Shown here: piece after piece, positions 55,699 to 64,000 of the stretch
How the letters are laid out: each line of letters opens with the position of its first letter
Numbering within the stretch: the stretch's first letter is position 1
Assembly (NCBI RefSeq): GCF_000526915.1
Contig: NZ_JAGZ01000005.1
Span: 62,001 to 126,000, forward strand
DNA length: 64,000 nucleotides
Direction of reading: 5' to 3'
Source: Mycobacterium genavense ATCC 51234
Lineage (GTDB): Bacteria; Actinomycetota; Actinomycetes; Mycobacteriales; Mycobacteriaceae
The notes under the pieces: generated by a model
The model's database searches: none
What the model was told of the DNA's origin: nothing
Seen by the model: only the letters and a program-made list of their open reading frames with translations
Made by a program: the position numbers and the translations under genes

Positions 55699-57177
55699 GA
55701 CAGTCGATACCTTCGGCCGCCAATTGCCGCTTGAGCACCTTGAACGTCACCGCCCGCGGCAGCTCCGCGCTGATCCTGACGTTCGACGGCCACTGCCTGG
55801 GTCCCAGGTCGGGCTGCTCGGCCAGGAACGCCCGGAACTTCTCGGCATCGAACTCGCTACCCGGCGCCATAACCAGTGCGGCCATCACCTGGTCGCCGAC
55901 CGCGGATCGGGGATCGCGTACACGGCAACCTCGGCCGCGTCGGGGTAGCGCAGCAGCACCCGTTCGATCGGGGCGGCGCCGAGGTTCTCGCCGTCGACTC
56001 GCATCCAATCGCCCAGCCGCCCAGCGAAGTACGCGAACCCGGCTTCGTCGCGATAGCCGAGGTCGCCACTGTGGTAGATCCCACCGGCCATTCGCTCGGC
56101 CTCGGCGGCCGCGTCGTTGTAGTGACCTTCGAAACGACCCGGCCCGCTGGTGTTTACGATCTCGCCGACGACGCCCACCGGGCAGGACTTGCCGGTCTCG
56201 GGGTCGACGATGTCCAGTCCCTCGGTCAGCGGACCCAATGCGCCCGGTGGCGTATCGGGTGTGCGGGCGATCTCGACTCCGCCCTCGGTGGAGCCGAACC
56301 CGTCCTGGACCTTGCAGCCGAATCTGCGGCCAAACCGTTCGATGTCGGCGGGGAAACCCTCGTTGCCGTACACCGCCCGCAGCGGGTTGTCCGCGTCGTC
56401 GGATCGCTCCGGCGTGGCCAGCACGTAGGACAGCGGCTTGCCCACGTAGTTGGCGTGGGTCGCGCCGTACCGGCGGACATCCGGCAGGAATCCAGATGCG
56501 GAGAACTTGCGCCGCAACGTCATTGAGCCCTGGCACGCCGCGGCCACCGCCCAGCCGACCAGGACGGCGTTGGAGTGGAACAATAGCATGGACACGTAGC
56601 AGACGTCGTCGCGGCCAAGGTCGAAGCGTTGTGCCATCGTGATTCCGGCGATCGCGACCTTGCCGTGGCTGCACTTCACCGCCTTCGGTTCCCCGCTGGT
56701 GCCCGACGTGAAGATCAGCATGAAAAGGTCTTGGGCCGAGGCGGACTGGAAGCTCAACTCGGCGTCACGATGCGCGTCGACTTCGGCGGCCCACTGCGCC
56801 GAATCGACGTTGAGATGCTCGATATCATCGAGTGTCGCAGCGGATTTCGCGTCGGCCAGTACCACCTGACAGTCGGCTCGGCTGATGTCGCGGGCCAGCG
56901 CCTCGCCACGGCGCACCGGGTTGAGGCCGACCGGCACAATCCCCGACATCCCGGCCGCGGTCAGCACCGCCGAGAAGAAAGGCGTGTTCTCCAGCAGCAC
57001 CCCGACGTGCGGCGGCCGGGCCGGGTCGAGGCACGCGCGCAGCGTCGCCGCGATCGCGGCGCCGTGTCGCAGGTGGTCGCGCCAGCTGGTGAACGAATCC
57101 TCGAAGTAGACGCCGCGGTCGGCGATCTCAGCCAGCGGCGCCAGCAGCTTGGTGACCGTCGGGTCAGCCGGAATCAC
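55670..57177 (-). pseudogene. fadD17: steroid side-chain CoA ligase FadD17, 3' frameshift
   Basis: An ANL ligase of about 502 residues. FadD17 activates the C24 (five-carbon) side-chain acids. MLIFTSGTSGEPKAVKCSHG, LRAVYGNEGFP, DGFGSTEGG and YHSGDLGYRD are intact. At about 55906, in YAIPDP, one base is missing; the C-terminal domain (AVGDQVMAALVMAPGSEFD...ELPRAVTFKVLKRQL with the catalytic Lys) is in another frame. The interrupted product lacks that lysine and should not form CoA esters. The total of 1508 bases is one short of whole codons. GTG 57177 is three bases after the fadE27 stop. Confidence 0.87.
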
Positions 57178-57181
57178 GAAG

Positions 57182-58277
57182 CTAGGCAGGAGTTTCTGCC
57201 AGCTCGCGACCGATCCGGCGCAGCTGCCCGGTGGCCCCGCCCAGCGGGAACTCGGTCTCCTTGGCGGCCAGGAAGTAGCGGTGCGCCGGGTGATCGGTGT
57301 CGACGCCGACACCGCCGTGCACGTGCACGATGGTGTGCGCGACCCGGTGTCCGGCGTCGGCGGCCCAGAACGCGGCGCTGGCCACGTCGATCTCGGCCGG
57401 GATGTCTTCGGAGACCTTCCACGCCGCCTGGGTCAGCGTCAACCGCAGCCCCTTGACGTCGATGTAGCCGTCGGCCAGCCGCTGCGACACCGCCTGGAAG
57501 CTGCCGATCGGGCGGTCGAATTGCTCACGCTCGCGGGCGTATTCGGCCGTCATCTGCAAGCCGCGATCCAGCACTCCGAGCTGATAGGCGCTGCGCCCCA
57601 GGGTACCGAGCGTGCCGAGCCAGGCCACGACTTCACTTCCGCCGACCTTCCGCGCCTCATCCACCGCGACGCCGTCCAGCGCCAGGTGTCCGACGCTGTT
57701 CTTCCCGGTGGTCGTCAGCGTGGTCACCTTGACCCCCTGATCTTCGGCGCTCACCAGGAAAATGGCTGTGCTGGAATCGGTTTCGGCGGGAACCAGAAGC
57801 GTCCGCGACGGGGCCGAACCCCACCTGGGTGCGGGTCCCGGTCAACCGGTAGCCGTCACCGGCGCGGGTGGCCTGTATGGGTTCCTCGCCCATCTCGCCG
57901 TCCAGGGCAACCGTCAGGATCTTCTCACCCTTGACGGCCGGGACTCCCCAGGCCTGCTGCAGGTCCTCGGAGCCGAATCGTGCCAGCACCCCGGCGCCCA
58001 GCATCACCGAGTCCAGGTACGGCACGGCGGCCAGCTGGCGGCCCAGCGCAACCAGAATCGCGACCTGCTCGAGCGCGCCGAAACCGTCGCCGCCGAGCAC
58101 GGACGCCGACGCGCTGGTGAGGATGTCGGCCTCGATCAGCTTCTGCCATGGGTCGCGGTCGAATCGCTGCTCGAGTGAGTCGAGTTCGCGTTGGTGCTCG
58201 GGCGTGCACACCGAATCGACGATCGTGTCGACCAGGCCGCCGAGGTCACTCGCCGCTTCGGTTGTCGTGAAATCCAT
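57182..58277 (-). pseudogene. fadE27: acyl-CoA dehydrogenase subunit FadE27 (ChsE5), frameshifted
   Basis: A FadE subunit of about 364 residues that forms the alpha2-beta2 ChsE4-ChsE5 dehydrogenase with FadE26, acting on the early (longer) sterol side chains. The N-terminal half (VLGGDGFGALEQVAILVALGRQLAAVP) ends in VGFGPVADA. At about 57802 the frame changes, and LVPAETDSSTAIFLVSAEDQG, YAREREQFDRPIGSFQAVSQRLAD and VHGGVGVDTDHPAHRYF follow in a second frame. The length is one base over whole codons, fitting one inserted base. The active helical domain is lost. Confidence 0.87.
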
Positions 58278-58292
58278 GTCTGTCCTTAAGGC

Positions 58293-59472
58293 TCAGCGGT
58301 TTCGGGGCAGGCCGAGGGCGACCATGCCGATGATGTCGCGCTGCACTTCGTTGGTGCCGCCGCCGAAGGTCAGGATCAGGCAGGCCCGGTGCATCCGCTC
58401 GACCCGGCCTGCCAGCTTCGCGCCCGGCGAATCCTGGCGCACCGTCGCCGCGGTACCCAGCACCTCCATCAGCAGCCGGTAGGCCTCGGTGGCCAGCTCG
58501 GTGCCGTACACCTTCGCCGCCGACGCGTCGGCCGGGTTCAGGGCATCGCTGTGCGCTGACGCCAGCTCCCAGTTGATCAGCTTGAGCACCTCGGCCTTGG
58601 CGTGCACCCGGGCCAGGTTCAGCTGCACCCACTCCGAGTCGATTAGCCGGGCGCCACCGTCGTCCTTGGTGTTTTGCGCCCATTCGCGCACCTCGCGCAG
58701 GGCCAGGAAGATCGGCTGCGGGGACACCAGCGCGACGCGCTCATGGTTGAGCTGGTTGGTCACGAGCTTCCAGCCACCGTTCTCCTCGCCGATCAGGTTG
58801 GTCACCGGGACCCGCACATCGGAGTAATTAGGTGGCGCTGGTGTCCACCCCGGCCATGGTGTGCACGGGCGTCCAGGAGAAGCCCTCGGCGGTCGTCGGC
58901 ACCACCAGCATCGAAATGCCGCGGTGCTTCTTGGCCTCGGGGTTGGTGCGCACCGCCAGCCAGACCCAGTCGGCGTAGGCGATCAGGCTGGTCCACATCT
59001 TCTGGCCGTTGATGACGTAGTCGTCGCCGTCGCGGACCGCCGTGGTGCGCAGGTTCGCCAGGTCGGTGCCGGTACCGGGCTCGGAGTAGCCGATCGAGAA
59101 GTGCAATTGCCCGGCCGCGATCTTGGGCAGGAAGAACTTCTTTTGCTCTTCGGTGCCGAACGCCATGATCGTCGGCGCCACGCTGTTGATCGTCAGGAAC
59201 GGCACCGGCACACCGGCGATCGCGGCCTCGTCGGTGAAGATCAGCGAGTCCATCGGGGAGCGGTCCTGGCCGCCGTATTCCTTGGGCCAGTTCAGGGTGA
59301 GCCACCCGTCCTTGCCCATCTGCGCAACGGTGTCGCGATACGCGTTGCCGGTCCCGACCTCACTCTCGGTCGAGTGCAGCGCCTCGCGTCGCTCCGACGT
59401 CATGAGTGCAGTGAAGTACGACCGCAGCTCGCGACGCAGCTCCTCCTGTTCAGGGGTGTAACTGATGCGCAT
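58293..59472 (-). pseudogene. fadE26: acyl-CoA dehydrogenase subunit FadE26 (ChsE4), frameshifted with immediate stop
   Basis: A FadE subunit of about 393 residues, partner of FadE27. WPKEYGGQDRSP, GYSEPGTGTDLANLRT and NGQKMWTSLIAYADW are followed by VDTSAT and TAA at about 58828. One extra A (ACCTAATTAC for ACCTATTAC, T-Y-Y) both shifts the frame and makes the stop. The remainder (SDVRVPVTNLIGEENGGWKLV...LTFGGGTNEVQRDIIGM) is in the next frame. The length is one base over whole codons. ATG 59472; a KstR operator is 71 bases upstream. Confidence 0.88.
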
Positions 59473-59543
59473 TCCAGCCGTCCTTTTGGTTAAGCGTGAC
59501 AAGCTGCTATTCGACCGACGGTTACCCGTTCGTCTTCGGAGGT

Positions 59544-59557
59544 TGTAACACGTTCTA
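59544..59557. promoter_or_regulatory. KstR operator, fadE26 / fdxD-hsd4A divergent promoter
   Basis: TGTAACACGTTCTA fits TnnAACnnGTTnnA, identical to the site before fadD19, and lies between fadE26 (minus) and fdxD (plus, 59666). Confidence 0.9.
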
Positions 59558-59665
59558 GTCTGGGAATCCAGCGAGCGTTTCCTCAGACGCACGTGAGCCC
59601 TATGGTGGAGCTACATTCTGAAGGGACATAGGAACGAGATCCGGGCTAGCTTCAAGGAGGATGCC

Positions 59666-59857
59666 GTGCGGGTGATCGTGGATCGTGACCGGTGCGAAGG
59701 CAACGCGGTGTGCTTGGGAATCGCACCAGATATCTTCGACCTCGACGATGAGGATTATGCCGTCGTAAAGCTCGATCCAATTCCGTCGGACCAAGAAAGT
59801 CTCGCCGAGCAGGCGATCGCCGAGTGCCCGCGCGCGGCGTTGCTGCGCGAAGACTAG
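59666..59857 (+). CDS. fdxD: 3Fe-4S ferredoxin FdxD
   Basis: A 63-residue ferredoxin. Cys10 and Cys16 (RDRCEGNAVCLG) and Cys54 (AIAECPRAALL) give the three ligands of a 3Fe-4S cluster, the type that supports mycobacterial P450s. GTG 59666 follows AAGGAGGATGCC. It is a plausible electron donor for CYP125/CYP142 in this locus. Followed after 36 bases by hsd4A. Confidence 0.93.
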   Translation: MRVIVDRDRCEGNAVCLGIAPDIFDLDDEDYAVVKLDPIPSDQESLAEQAIAECPRAALLRED

Positions 59858-59893
59858 CGGCAAGGGACTTGAGAAACTAGAGGTATTCATAAA

Positions 59894-60808
59894 TTGACTA
59901 GCAGCACGAACGCGACCGATCTATCCGGGAAGGTCGCGGTGGTGACCGGTGCGGCCGCAGGTCTGGGCCGCGCCGAAGCGCTCCGCCTGGCCCGCCTGGG
60001 GGCCACCGTCGTCGTCAACGACATCGCCGCCGCGCTGGACGCCTCGGATGTGATCGACGAGATCAGCGCGGCCGGCTCGAAGGCCGTCGCGGTGACCGGT
60101 GACATCAGCCAGCGCGCCACGGCCGACGAACTGGTGTCCTGCGCCGACGGGCTGGGCGGACTCGACATCGTGATCAACAATGCCGGCATCACCCGCGACC
60201 GGATGCTGTTCAACATGTCCGACGAGGAATGGGACCAGGTCATCGCCGTGCATTTGCGTGGGCACTTCCTGCTCACCCGCAACGCCGCGACGTACTGGCG
60301 GAGCCGCGCCAAGGATGCGGGGGGTTCGATCTTCGGCAGGATCGTCAACACCGCCTCGGAGGCCGGACTGGTGGGCCCGGTGGGGCAGGCCAACTACGGC
60401 GCCGCCAAGGCGGGCATCATCTCGCTCACCCTGACGGCGGCGCGGGCGCTGGGCCGCTACGGGGTGTGCGCCAACGCGATCTGCCCGCGTGCGCGCACCG
60501 CGATGACGGCGGACGTGTTCGGCAGCGCGCCGGAGATCGAGGAAGGCGGCATCGACCCGCTTTCCCCCGATCACGTGGTGAACCTGGTGCAGTTCCTGTC
60601 GTCCCCGGAAGCCGCGGAGGTCAACGGGCAAGTGTTCATCGTCTACGGGCCGCAGGTGACATTGGTCTCAGCTCCGACCGCGGAGCACCGCTTCATCGCC
60701 GACGGCGCCGCATGGGAGCCGGCTCAACTGAGCAGCACGCTCCGCGACTACTTTGCTGGTAGGGATCCAGAACGTAACTTTTCTGCGACCGCGTTAATGG
60801 AACAATAA
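59894..60808 (+). CDS. hsd4A: 3-hydroxyacyl-CoA dehydrogenase Hsd4A (ChsB1)
   Basis: A 304-residue SDR of the 17-beta-HSD type 4 N-terminal kind. VTGAAAGLGRAEALRLA is the cofactor loop; NNAGITRDRMLFNMSDEEWDQVI, Ser in NTASEAGLVG and YGAAKAGII follow. ChsB1 oxidises 3-hydroxyacyl-CoA sterol side chains to ketones. The start is TTG 59894; no ATG or GTG is available. Intact, although the dehydrogenase (FadE26/27) and hydratases (EchA19, ChsH3) before it are disrupted. Confidence 0.92.
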   Translation: MTSSTNATDLSGKVAVVTGAAAGLGRAEALRLARLGATVVVNDIAAALDASDVIDEISAAGSKAVAVTGDISQRATADELVSCADGLGGLDIVINNAGITRDRMLFNMSDEEWDQVIAVHLRGHFLLTRNAATYWRSRAKDAGGSIFGRIVNTASEAGLVGPVGQANYGAAKAGIISLTLTAARALGRYGVCANAICPRARTAMTADVFGSAPEIEEGGIDPLSPDHVVNLVQFLSSPEAAEVNGQVFIVYGPQVTLVSAPTAEHRFIADGAAWEPAQLSSTLRDYFAGRDPERNFSATALMEQ

Positions 60809-60846
60809 CGTTCGCAAAGCTCTTTCTCCGAGCCAAATCGGGCTAG

Positions 60847-60860
60847 TAGAACGTGTGTCA
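60847..60860. promoter_or_regulatory. degenerate KstR operator upstream of mce4
   Basis: TAGAACGTGTGTCA keeps the left half TAGAAC and the central GT, but the right half departs from GTTnnA by two bases. It lies in the AT-richer 238-base gap before yrbE4A, where the mce4 promoter is expected; TTAATATGAT at about 60951 could hold a -10 element. Confidence 0.5.
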
Positions 60861-61046
60861 GATTGGCAATAGCACAAGGGCTCTGAACAGGACAAATTAA
60901 CGCTTTTGCTAGAGATAACCTGTTCATTGACACGGTGCACTTTCTCTGAGTTAATATGATCTGGCTCACACGGAGCCGACTGCGACGAATGACCACGCAA
61001 CGGCGACGTATAGGCTTCGCCGAGAGCAGCAAAGGGGGATGCCGCG

Positions 61047-61811
61047 TTGATCGAACAACTTGCGGTTCCCGCCCGCGCTGTTGGTGGGTTCTTCGAGATG
61101 ATGATCGATACGGCCCGTGCTTCGTTCCGACGACCGTTTCAAAGCCGCGAGTTCTTGGATCAGACGTGGATGATCGCGCGGGTGTCGTTGGTCCCGACGC
61201 TGTTGGTGTCGATCCCCTTCACGGTCTTGGTGGCGTTCACCCTCAACATCCTGCTGCGTGAAATCGGTGCGGCCGATTTGTCCGGCGCCGGAACGGCATT
61301 CGGCACCATCACCCAGCTGGGCCCGGTGGTGACCGTGCTCGTCGTCGCCGGGGCGGGTGCCACCGCGATCTGCGCCGACCTGGGTGCCCGCACCATCCGC
61401 GAAGAAATCGACGCGATGCGGGTGCTCGGCATCGACCCGATCCACCGGCTGGTGGTGCCCCGCGTTCTGGCGTCTACCGTTGTCGCACTGCTGCTCAACG
61501 GTTTGGTGTGCGCCATCGGTTTGTCCGGCGGGTACGTGTTCTCCGTGTTTCTGCAGGGCGTCAACCCGGGCGCATTCATCAACGGGCTGACCGTGTTGAC
61601 CGGACTGCGCGAGTTGGTGCTGGCCGAAGTCAAGGCGCTGCTGTTCGGCGTGATGGCCGGCCTGGTCGGGTGCTACCGGGGCCTCACCGTCAAGGGTGGG
61701 CCGAAGGGCGTCGGCAACGCGGTCAACGAAACCGTGGTCTACGCGTTCATCTGCCTGTTCGTCATCAACGTGGTGATGACGGCCATCGGCGTGCGGTTCT
61801 CGACGAAGTGA
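61047..61811 (+). CDS. yrbE4A: Mce4 sterol importer permease YrbE4A
   Basis: A 254-residue MlaE/YrbE-type permease with several membrane helices (VSLVPTLLVSIPFTVLVAFTL, GPVVTVLVVAGAGATAICA, VVALLLNGLVCAIGLSGGY, VYAFICLFVINVVMTAIGV) and the conserved cytoplasmic EEIDAMRVLGIDPIHRLVVPR. With YrbE4B it forms the transmembrane part of the Mce4 cholesterol transporter, energised by MceG encoded elsewhere. TTG 61047 follows AAGGGGGATG. First gene of the mce4 operon. Confidence 0.95.
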   Translation: MIEQLAVPARAVGGFFEMMIDTARASFRRPFQSREFLDQTWMIARVSLVPTLLVSIPFTVLVAFTLNILLREIGAADLSGAGTAFGTITQLGPVVTVLVVAGAGATAICADLGARTIREEIDAMRVLGIDPIHRLVVPRVLASTVVALLLNGLVCAIGLSGGYVFSVFLQGVNPGAFINGLTVLTGLRELVLAEVKALLFGVMAGLVGCYRGLTVKGGPKGVGNAVNETVVYAFICLFVINVVMTAIGVRFSTK

Positions 61812-61818
61812 CGACGCG

Positions 61819-62661
61819 ATGAGCTACGACTTCACCTACCGGCTGCGTTACGTCGCTTCGCGGCTGCAGGGGCCGGTCGACGACTTCGGCGAGCAGGCGC
61901 TGTTCTACGGCCAGACCGTGCGCTTCGTCCCCAAGGCGCTGACCCGATATCGCAAGGAGACGATCCGGCTCGTCGCGGAGATGACGCTGGGCGCGGGTGC
62001 GCTGGTGATGATCGGTGGCACGGTCGGCGTCGCGGCGTTTTTGACCCTGGCCTCCGGTGGGGTCATCGCCGTCCAGGGCTACTCGTCGCTGGGCAATATC
62101 GGTATCGAGGCATTGACCGGCTTCCTGTCGGCGTTCCTGAACGTGCGCGTGGTCGCGCCGGTCATTGCTGGCATCGCGCTGGCGGCGACGATCGGTGCCG
62201 GTGCCACCGCGCAATTGGGTGCCATGCGGGTGTCCGAGGAAATCGACGCCGTCGAATGCATGGCCGTGCACTCGGTGTCCTACCTGGTGTCGACGCGGCT
62301 GATCGCCGGTCTGGTGGCGATCGTCCCACTGTATTCGCTGTCGGTGCTCGCCGCGTTCTTCGCCGCCCGCTTCACCACGGTCTTCATCAACGGACAGTCG
62401 GCCGGTCTCTACGACCACTACTTCAATACGTTCCTGATCCCGTCGGACTTGCTTTGGTCGTTCCTGCAGGCCATCGTGATGTCCATCGCGGTGATGCTGG
62501 TGCATACCTATTACGGCTACAACACCAGCGGTGGGCCGGTGGGCGTGGGCATCGCGGTGGGTCAGGCGGTTCGGACCTCGCTGATCGTCGTCGTCGTCAT
62601 TACCTTGTTCATCTCGCTGGCCGTTTACGGTGCGTCCGGTAACTTCAACCTCTCGGGGTAA
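61819..62661 (+). CDS. yrbE4B: Mce4 sterol importer permease YrbE4B
   Basis: A 280-residue second permease of the Mce4 complex. A hydrophilic N-terminus precedes five or so helices, and the conserved loop EEIDAVECMAVHSVSYLVSTR is equivalent to that of YrbE4A. ATG 61819 is seven bases after yrbE4A. GGPVGVGIAVGQAVRTSL is the family C-terminal motif. Intact. Confidence 0.95.
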   Translation: MSYDFTYRLRYVASRLQGPVDDFGEQALFYGQTVRFVPKALTRYRKETIRLVAEMTLGAGALVMIGGTVGVAAFLTLASGGVIAVQGYSSLGNIGIEALTGFLSAFLNVRVVAPVIAGIALAATIGAGATAQLGAMRVSEEIDAVECMAVHSVSYLVSTRLIAGLVAIVPLYSLSVLAAFFAARFTTVFINGQSAGLYDHYFNTFLIPSDLLWSFLQAIVMSIAVMLVHTYYGYNTSGGPVGVGIAVGQAVRTSLIVVVVITLFISLAVYGASGNFNLSG

Positions 62662-62679
62662 GGGGACCGCTTAATTCAA

Positions 62680-63882
62680 ATGGCAAGCAACCGATCGCGA
62701 CGCACGACTGTCCGGCTGGCAGCAGCGCTGCTGGCCAGTTTGTTGGTCGCGTTCTCGGTGCTGACTTACCTGTCGTACACAGCGGCGTTCGCATCCGTCG
62801 ACACGGTCACCGTCGCGGCGCCGCGCGCCGGGCTGGTGATGGACAAGGGCGCCAAGGTCAAGTACCGCGGCATCCAGATCGGCAAGGTCACCGACATCAG
62901 TTACCGGGGCGAGCAGGCCCGCCTGACGCTGGCCATCAACAGCGACCAGATGCATTTCATCCCCTCCAACGCGGCGGTGCGTATCGGCGGCAACACGATT
63001 TTCGGCGCAAAGTCCGTGGAATTCGTTCCGCCCCAGGCTCCTTCGCCGACGTCGCTGCGGCCCAATGCGCATGTCGAGGCCTCCGCGGTGCAGCTCGAGG
63101 TCAACACGCTGTTTCAGTCGCTAATGGATCTGTTGCATAAGGTCGACCCGGTCGAGTTGAACGGAACGCTGAGCGCCTTCGCCGAAGGCCTGCGCGGTCA
63201 TGGTGACGACCTGGGTGCGCTGCTGTCGGGCCTGAATACCCTGACGCAACAGACGAATCCGAAGCTGGCGGCGCTGCAGGAGGACTTCCGTAAGACGGCC
63301 GTCGTGACAGGCGTCTACGCCGACGCCGCCGGAGATCTGAACACGATCTTCGACAATCTGCCCACGATCGACAAGACGGTGGTCGACCAGCAGAAAAACC
63401 TCAACGCCACCCTGCTGGCCACAATCGGCCTGTCCAACAACGCTTACGAGACGTTGGCGCCGGCCGAGCAGGACCTGATCGATGCCATCAACCGGCTGCG
63501 GGCCCCACTCAAGGTGGCCTCCGACTACTCGCCCGAATTCGGCTGCCTGTTCGCCGGTATCGACCGCGACATCAAGGAATTTGCCCCACTGCTCGGCGTT
63601 CGCAAGGCTGGCCTGTTCACGTCGTCGAGCTTCGTGCTGGGCGCGCCGTCGTACACCTTCCCGGAGTCGCTGCCGATTGTTAACGCCTCCGGGGGTCCGA
63701 ACTGCCGTGGCTTGCCGGACATCCCGACCAAGCAGACCGGCGGGTCGTTCTACCGGGCACCGTTCCTGGTGACCGATAACGCCAACATCCCCTACGAGCC
63801 GTTCACCGAACTGCAGTTCGATGCGCCCTCGACACTGCAGTTCCTGTTCCACGGCGCCTTTGCGGAACGAGACGACTGCTGA
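62680..63882 (+). CDS. mce4A: Mce4A, MCE-domain sterol-uptake protein
   Basis: A 400-residue MCE protein. The N-terminal anchor (AAALLASLLVAFSVLTYLSYTA) is followed by the MCE domain (about residues 40-120; GLVMDKGAKVKYRGIQIGKVTDI) and the long helical domain that builds the periplasmic channel. Four cysteines lie in the C-terminal part (FGCLFAG, GGPNCRGL and the final DDC). ATG 62680 is 18 bases after yrbE4B, and its TGA overlaps the mce4B ATG by one base. Confidence 0.94.
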   Translation: MASNRSRRTTVRLAAALLASLLVAFSVLTYLSYTAAFASVDTVTVAAPRAGLVMDKGAKVKYRGIQIGKVTDISYRGEQARLTLAINSDQMHFIPSNAAVRIGGNTIFGAKSVEFVPPQAPSPTSLRPNAHVEASAVQLEVNTLFQSLMDLLHKVDPVELNGTLSAFAEGLRGHGDDLGALLSGLNTLTQQTNPKLAALQEDFRKTAVVTGVYADAAGDLNTIFDNLPTIDKTVVDQQKNLNATLLATIGLSNNAYETLAPAEQDLIDAINRLRAPLKVASDYSPEFGCLFAGIDRDIKEFAPLLGVRKAGLFTSSSFVLGAPSYTFPESLPIVNASGGPNCRGLPDIPTKQTGGSFYRAPFLVTDNANIPYEPFTELQFDAPSTLQFLFHGAFAERDDC

Positions 63883-64000
63883 TGGCAAGCTCGGAAATGC
63901 CATCGCACCGGTCGATGGTGATCAAGGTCAGCATCTTCACGGTGGTGATGTTGATGGTCGCCGCGGGGTTGGTGGTGGTCTTCGGTGACTTCCGTTTCGG
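63882..64000 (+). CDS. mce4B: Mce4B, 5' end only, truncated by the window edge
   Basis: The first 39 codons of the next mce4 gene. MASSEMPSHRSMVIKVSIF is a short basic N-terminus that leads into a hydrophobic anchor (TVVMLMVAAGLVVVFGDF), as in Mce4B proteins. ATG 63882 overlaps the mce4A stop. Confidence 0.85.
   Translation, partial: MASSEMPSHRSMVIKVSIFTVVMLMVAAGLVVVFGDFRF

Noticed and set aside
28060..59472. Programmed frameshifting as an explanation for the split fadE26, fadE27, fadD17 and chsH3 frames
   Set aside because: The break points have no shared slippery heptamer or downstream structure, directions differ, and the fadE26 insertion makes an immediate TAA; independent mutations are simpler.

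Overview
This is a high-GC mycobacterial chromosome segment: the sterol (cholesterol) catabolism locus, gene for gene comparable to the Mycobacterium tuberculosis block around Rv3566c-Rv3499c but in reverse orientation. The PE_PGRS and PPE genes that interrupt it in M. tuberculosis are absent, and local extras are present (a Kelch-type Ser/Thr kinase, a fatty-acyl-AMP ligase, a haem-binding secreted protein, a class A beta-lactamase-like gene, a DUF559-type protein). This points to a non-tuberculous, probably slow-growing mycobacterium. The species is not determined.

Layout. (1) 1-5039: decayed Ser/Thr kinase-Kelch gene, nat, decayed acyl-AMP ligase. (2) 5068-19850: the HIP (C/D ring) degradation block controlled by KstR2: aspB-fadE33-fadE32-fadE31-fadD3 facing fadE30-ipdF-kstR2-fadA6, then ipdC-ipdB-ipdA-echA20 facing two SDR genes. 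Three KstR2-type operators (10816, 12806, 18119) lie upstream of these units and every gene is intact. (3) 19931-28005: ddn, a SnoaL/DUF8021-like gene and fadA5, divergent from cyp125-fadE28-fadE29-chsH2-chsH1-ltp2, which removes the last three side-chain carbons. (4) 28060-38695: chsH3 (frameshifted) and kstD divergent from hsaE-hsaG-hsaF; a haem-binding protein; Rv3531c-Rv3530c-Rv3529c-like genes; Rv3527-like gene and kshA. (5) 38822-46288: disrupted gamma-carbonic-anhydrase-like gene, two disrupted NHL propeller genes, a SnoaL-like gene that has lost its stop, ltp3, ltp4 and a double-DUF35 protein, and a twice-interrupted F420-type oxidoreductase. (6) 46333-59472: acetoacetate-decarboxylase-like gene, cyp142, DUF559-type pseudogene, echA19 (nonsense), fadD19, a fructosamine-kinase-like gene, amidohydrolase, ilvX-like enzyme, beta-lactamase-like pseudogene, fadD17, fadE27 and fadE26 (all three frameshifted). 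(7) 59666-64000: fdxD, hsd4A and the start of the mce4 sterol importer operon (yrbE4A, yrbE4B, mce4A, partial mce4B).

Nine good and one degenerate KstR-type operators (TnnAACnnGTTnnA) mark the promoters of the side-chain, ring A/B and uptake genes. Together the genes import sterol (Mce4), oxidise and activate the side chain (CYP125/CYP142, FadD19), shorten it, open rings A/B (KshA, KstD, HsaE-G) and degrade the C/D-ring remnant HIP.

The striking feature is gene decay. About fourteen genes carry nonsense codons, 1-2 bp indels, a lost stop or out-of-frame tandem duplications. The lesions hit ChsE4-ChsE5 (fadE26/27), EchA19, FadD17 and ChsH3, the early and middle side-chain steps, and accessory genes. 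The whole KstR2 regulon, the C22 side-chain operon and hsaEGF are spared. Three copies of a 62-bp palindromic repeat are also present. No stretch over 300 bases is without a gene, and no tRNA, rRNA, insertion sequence or CRISPR array was seen.
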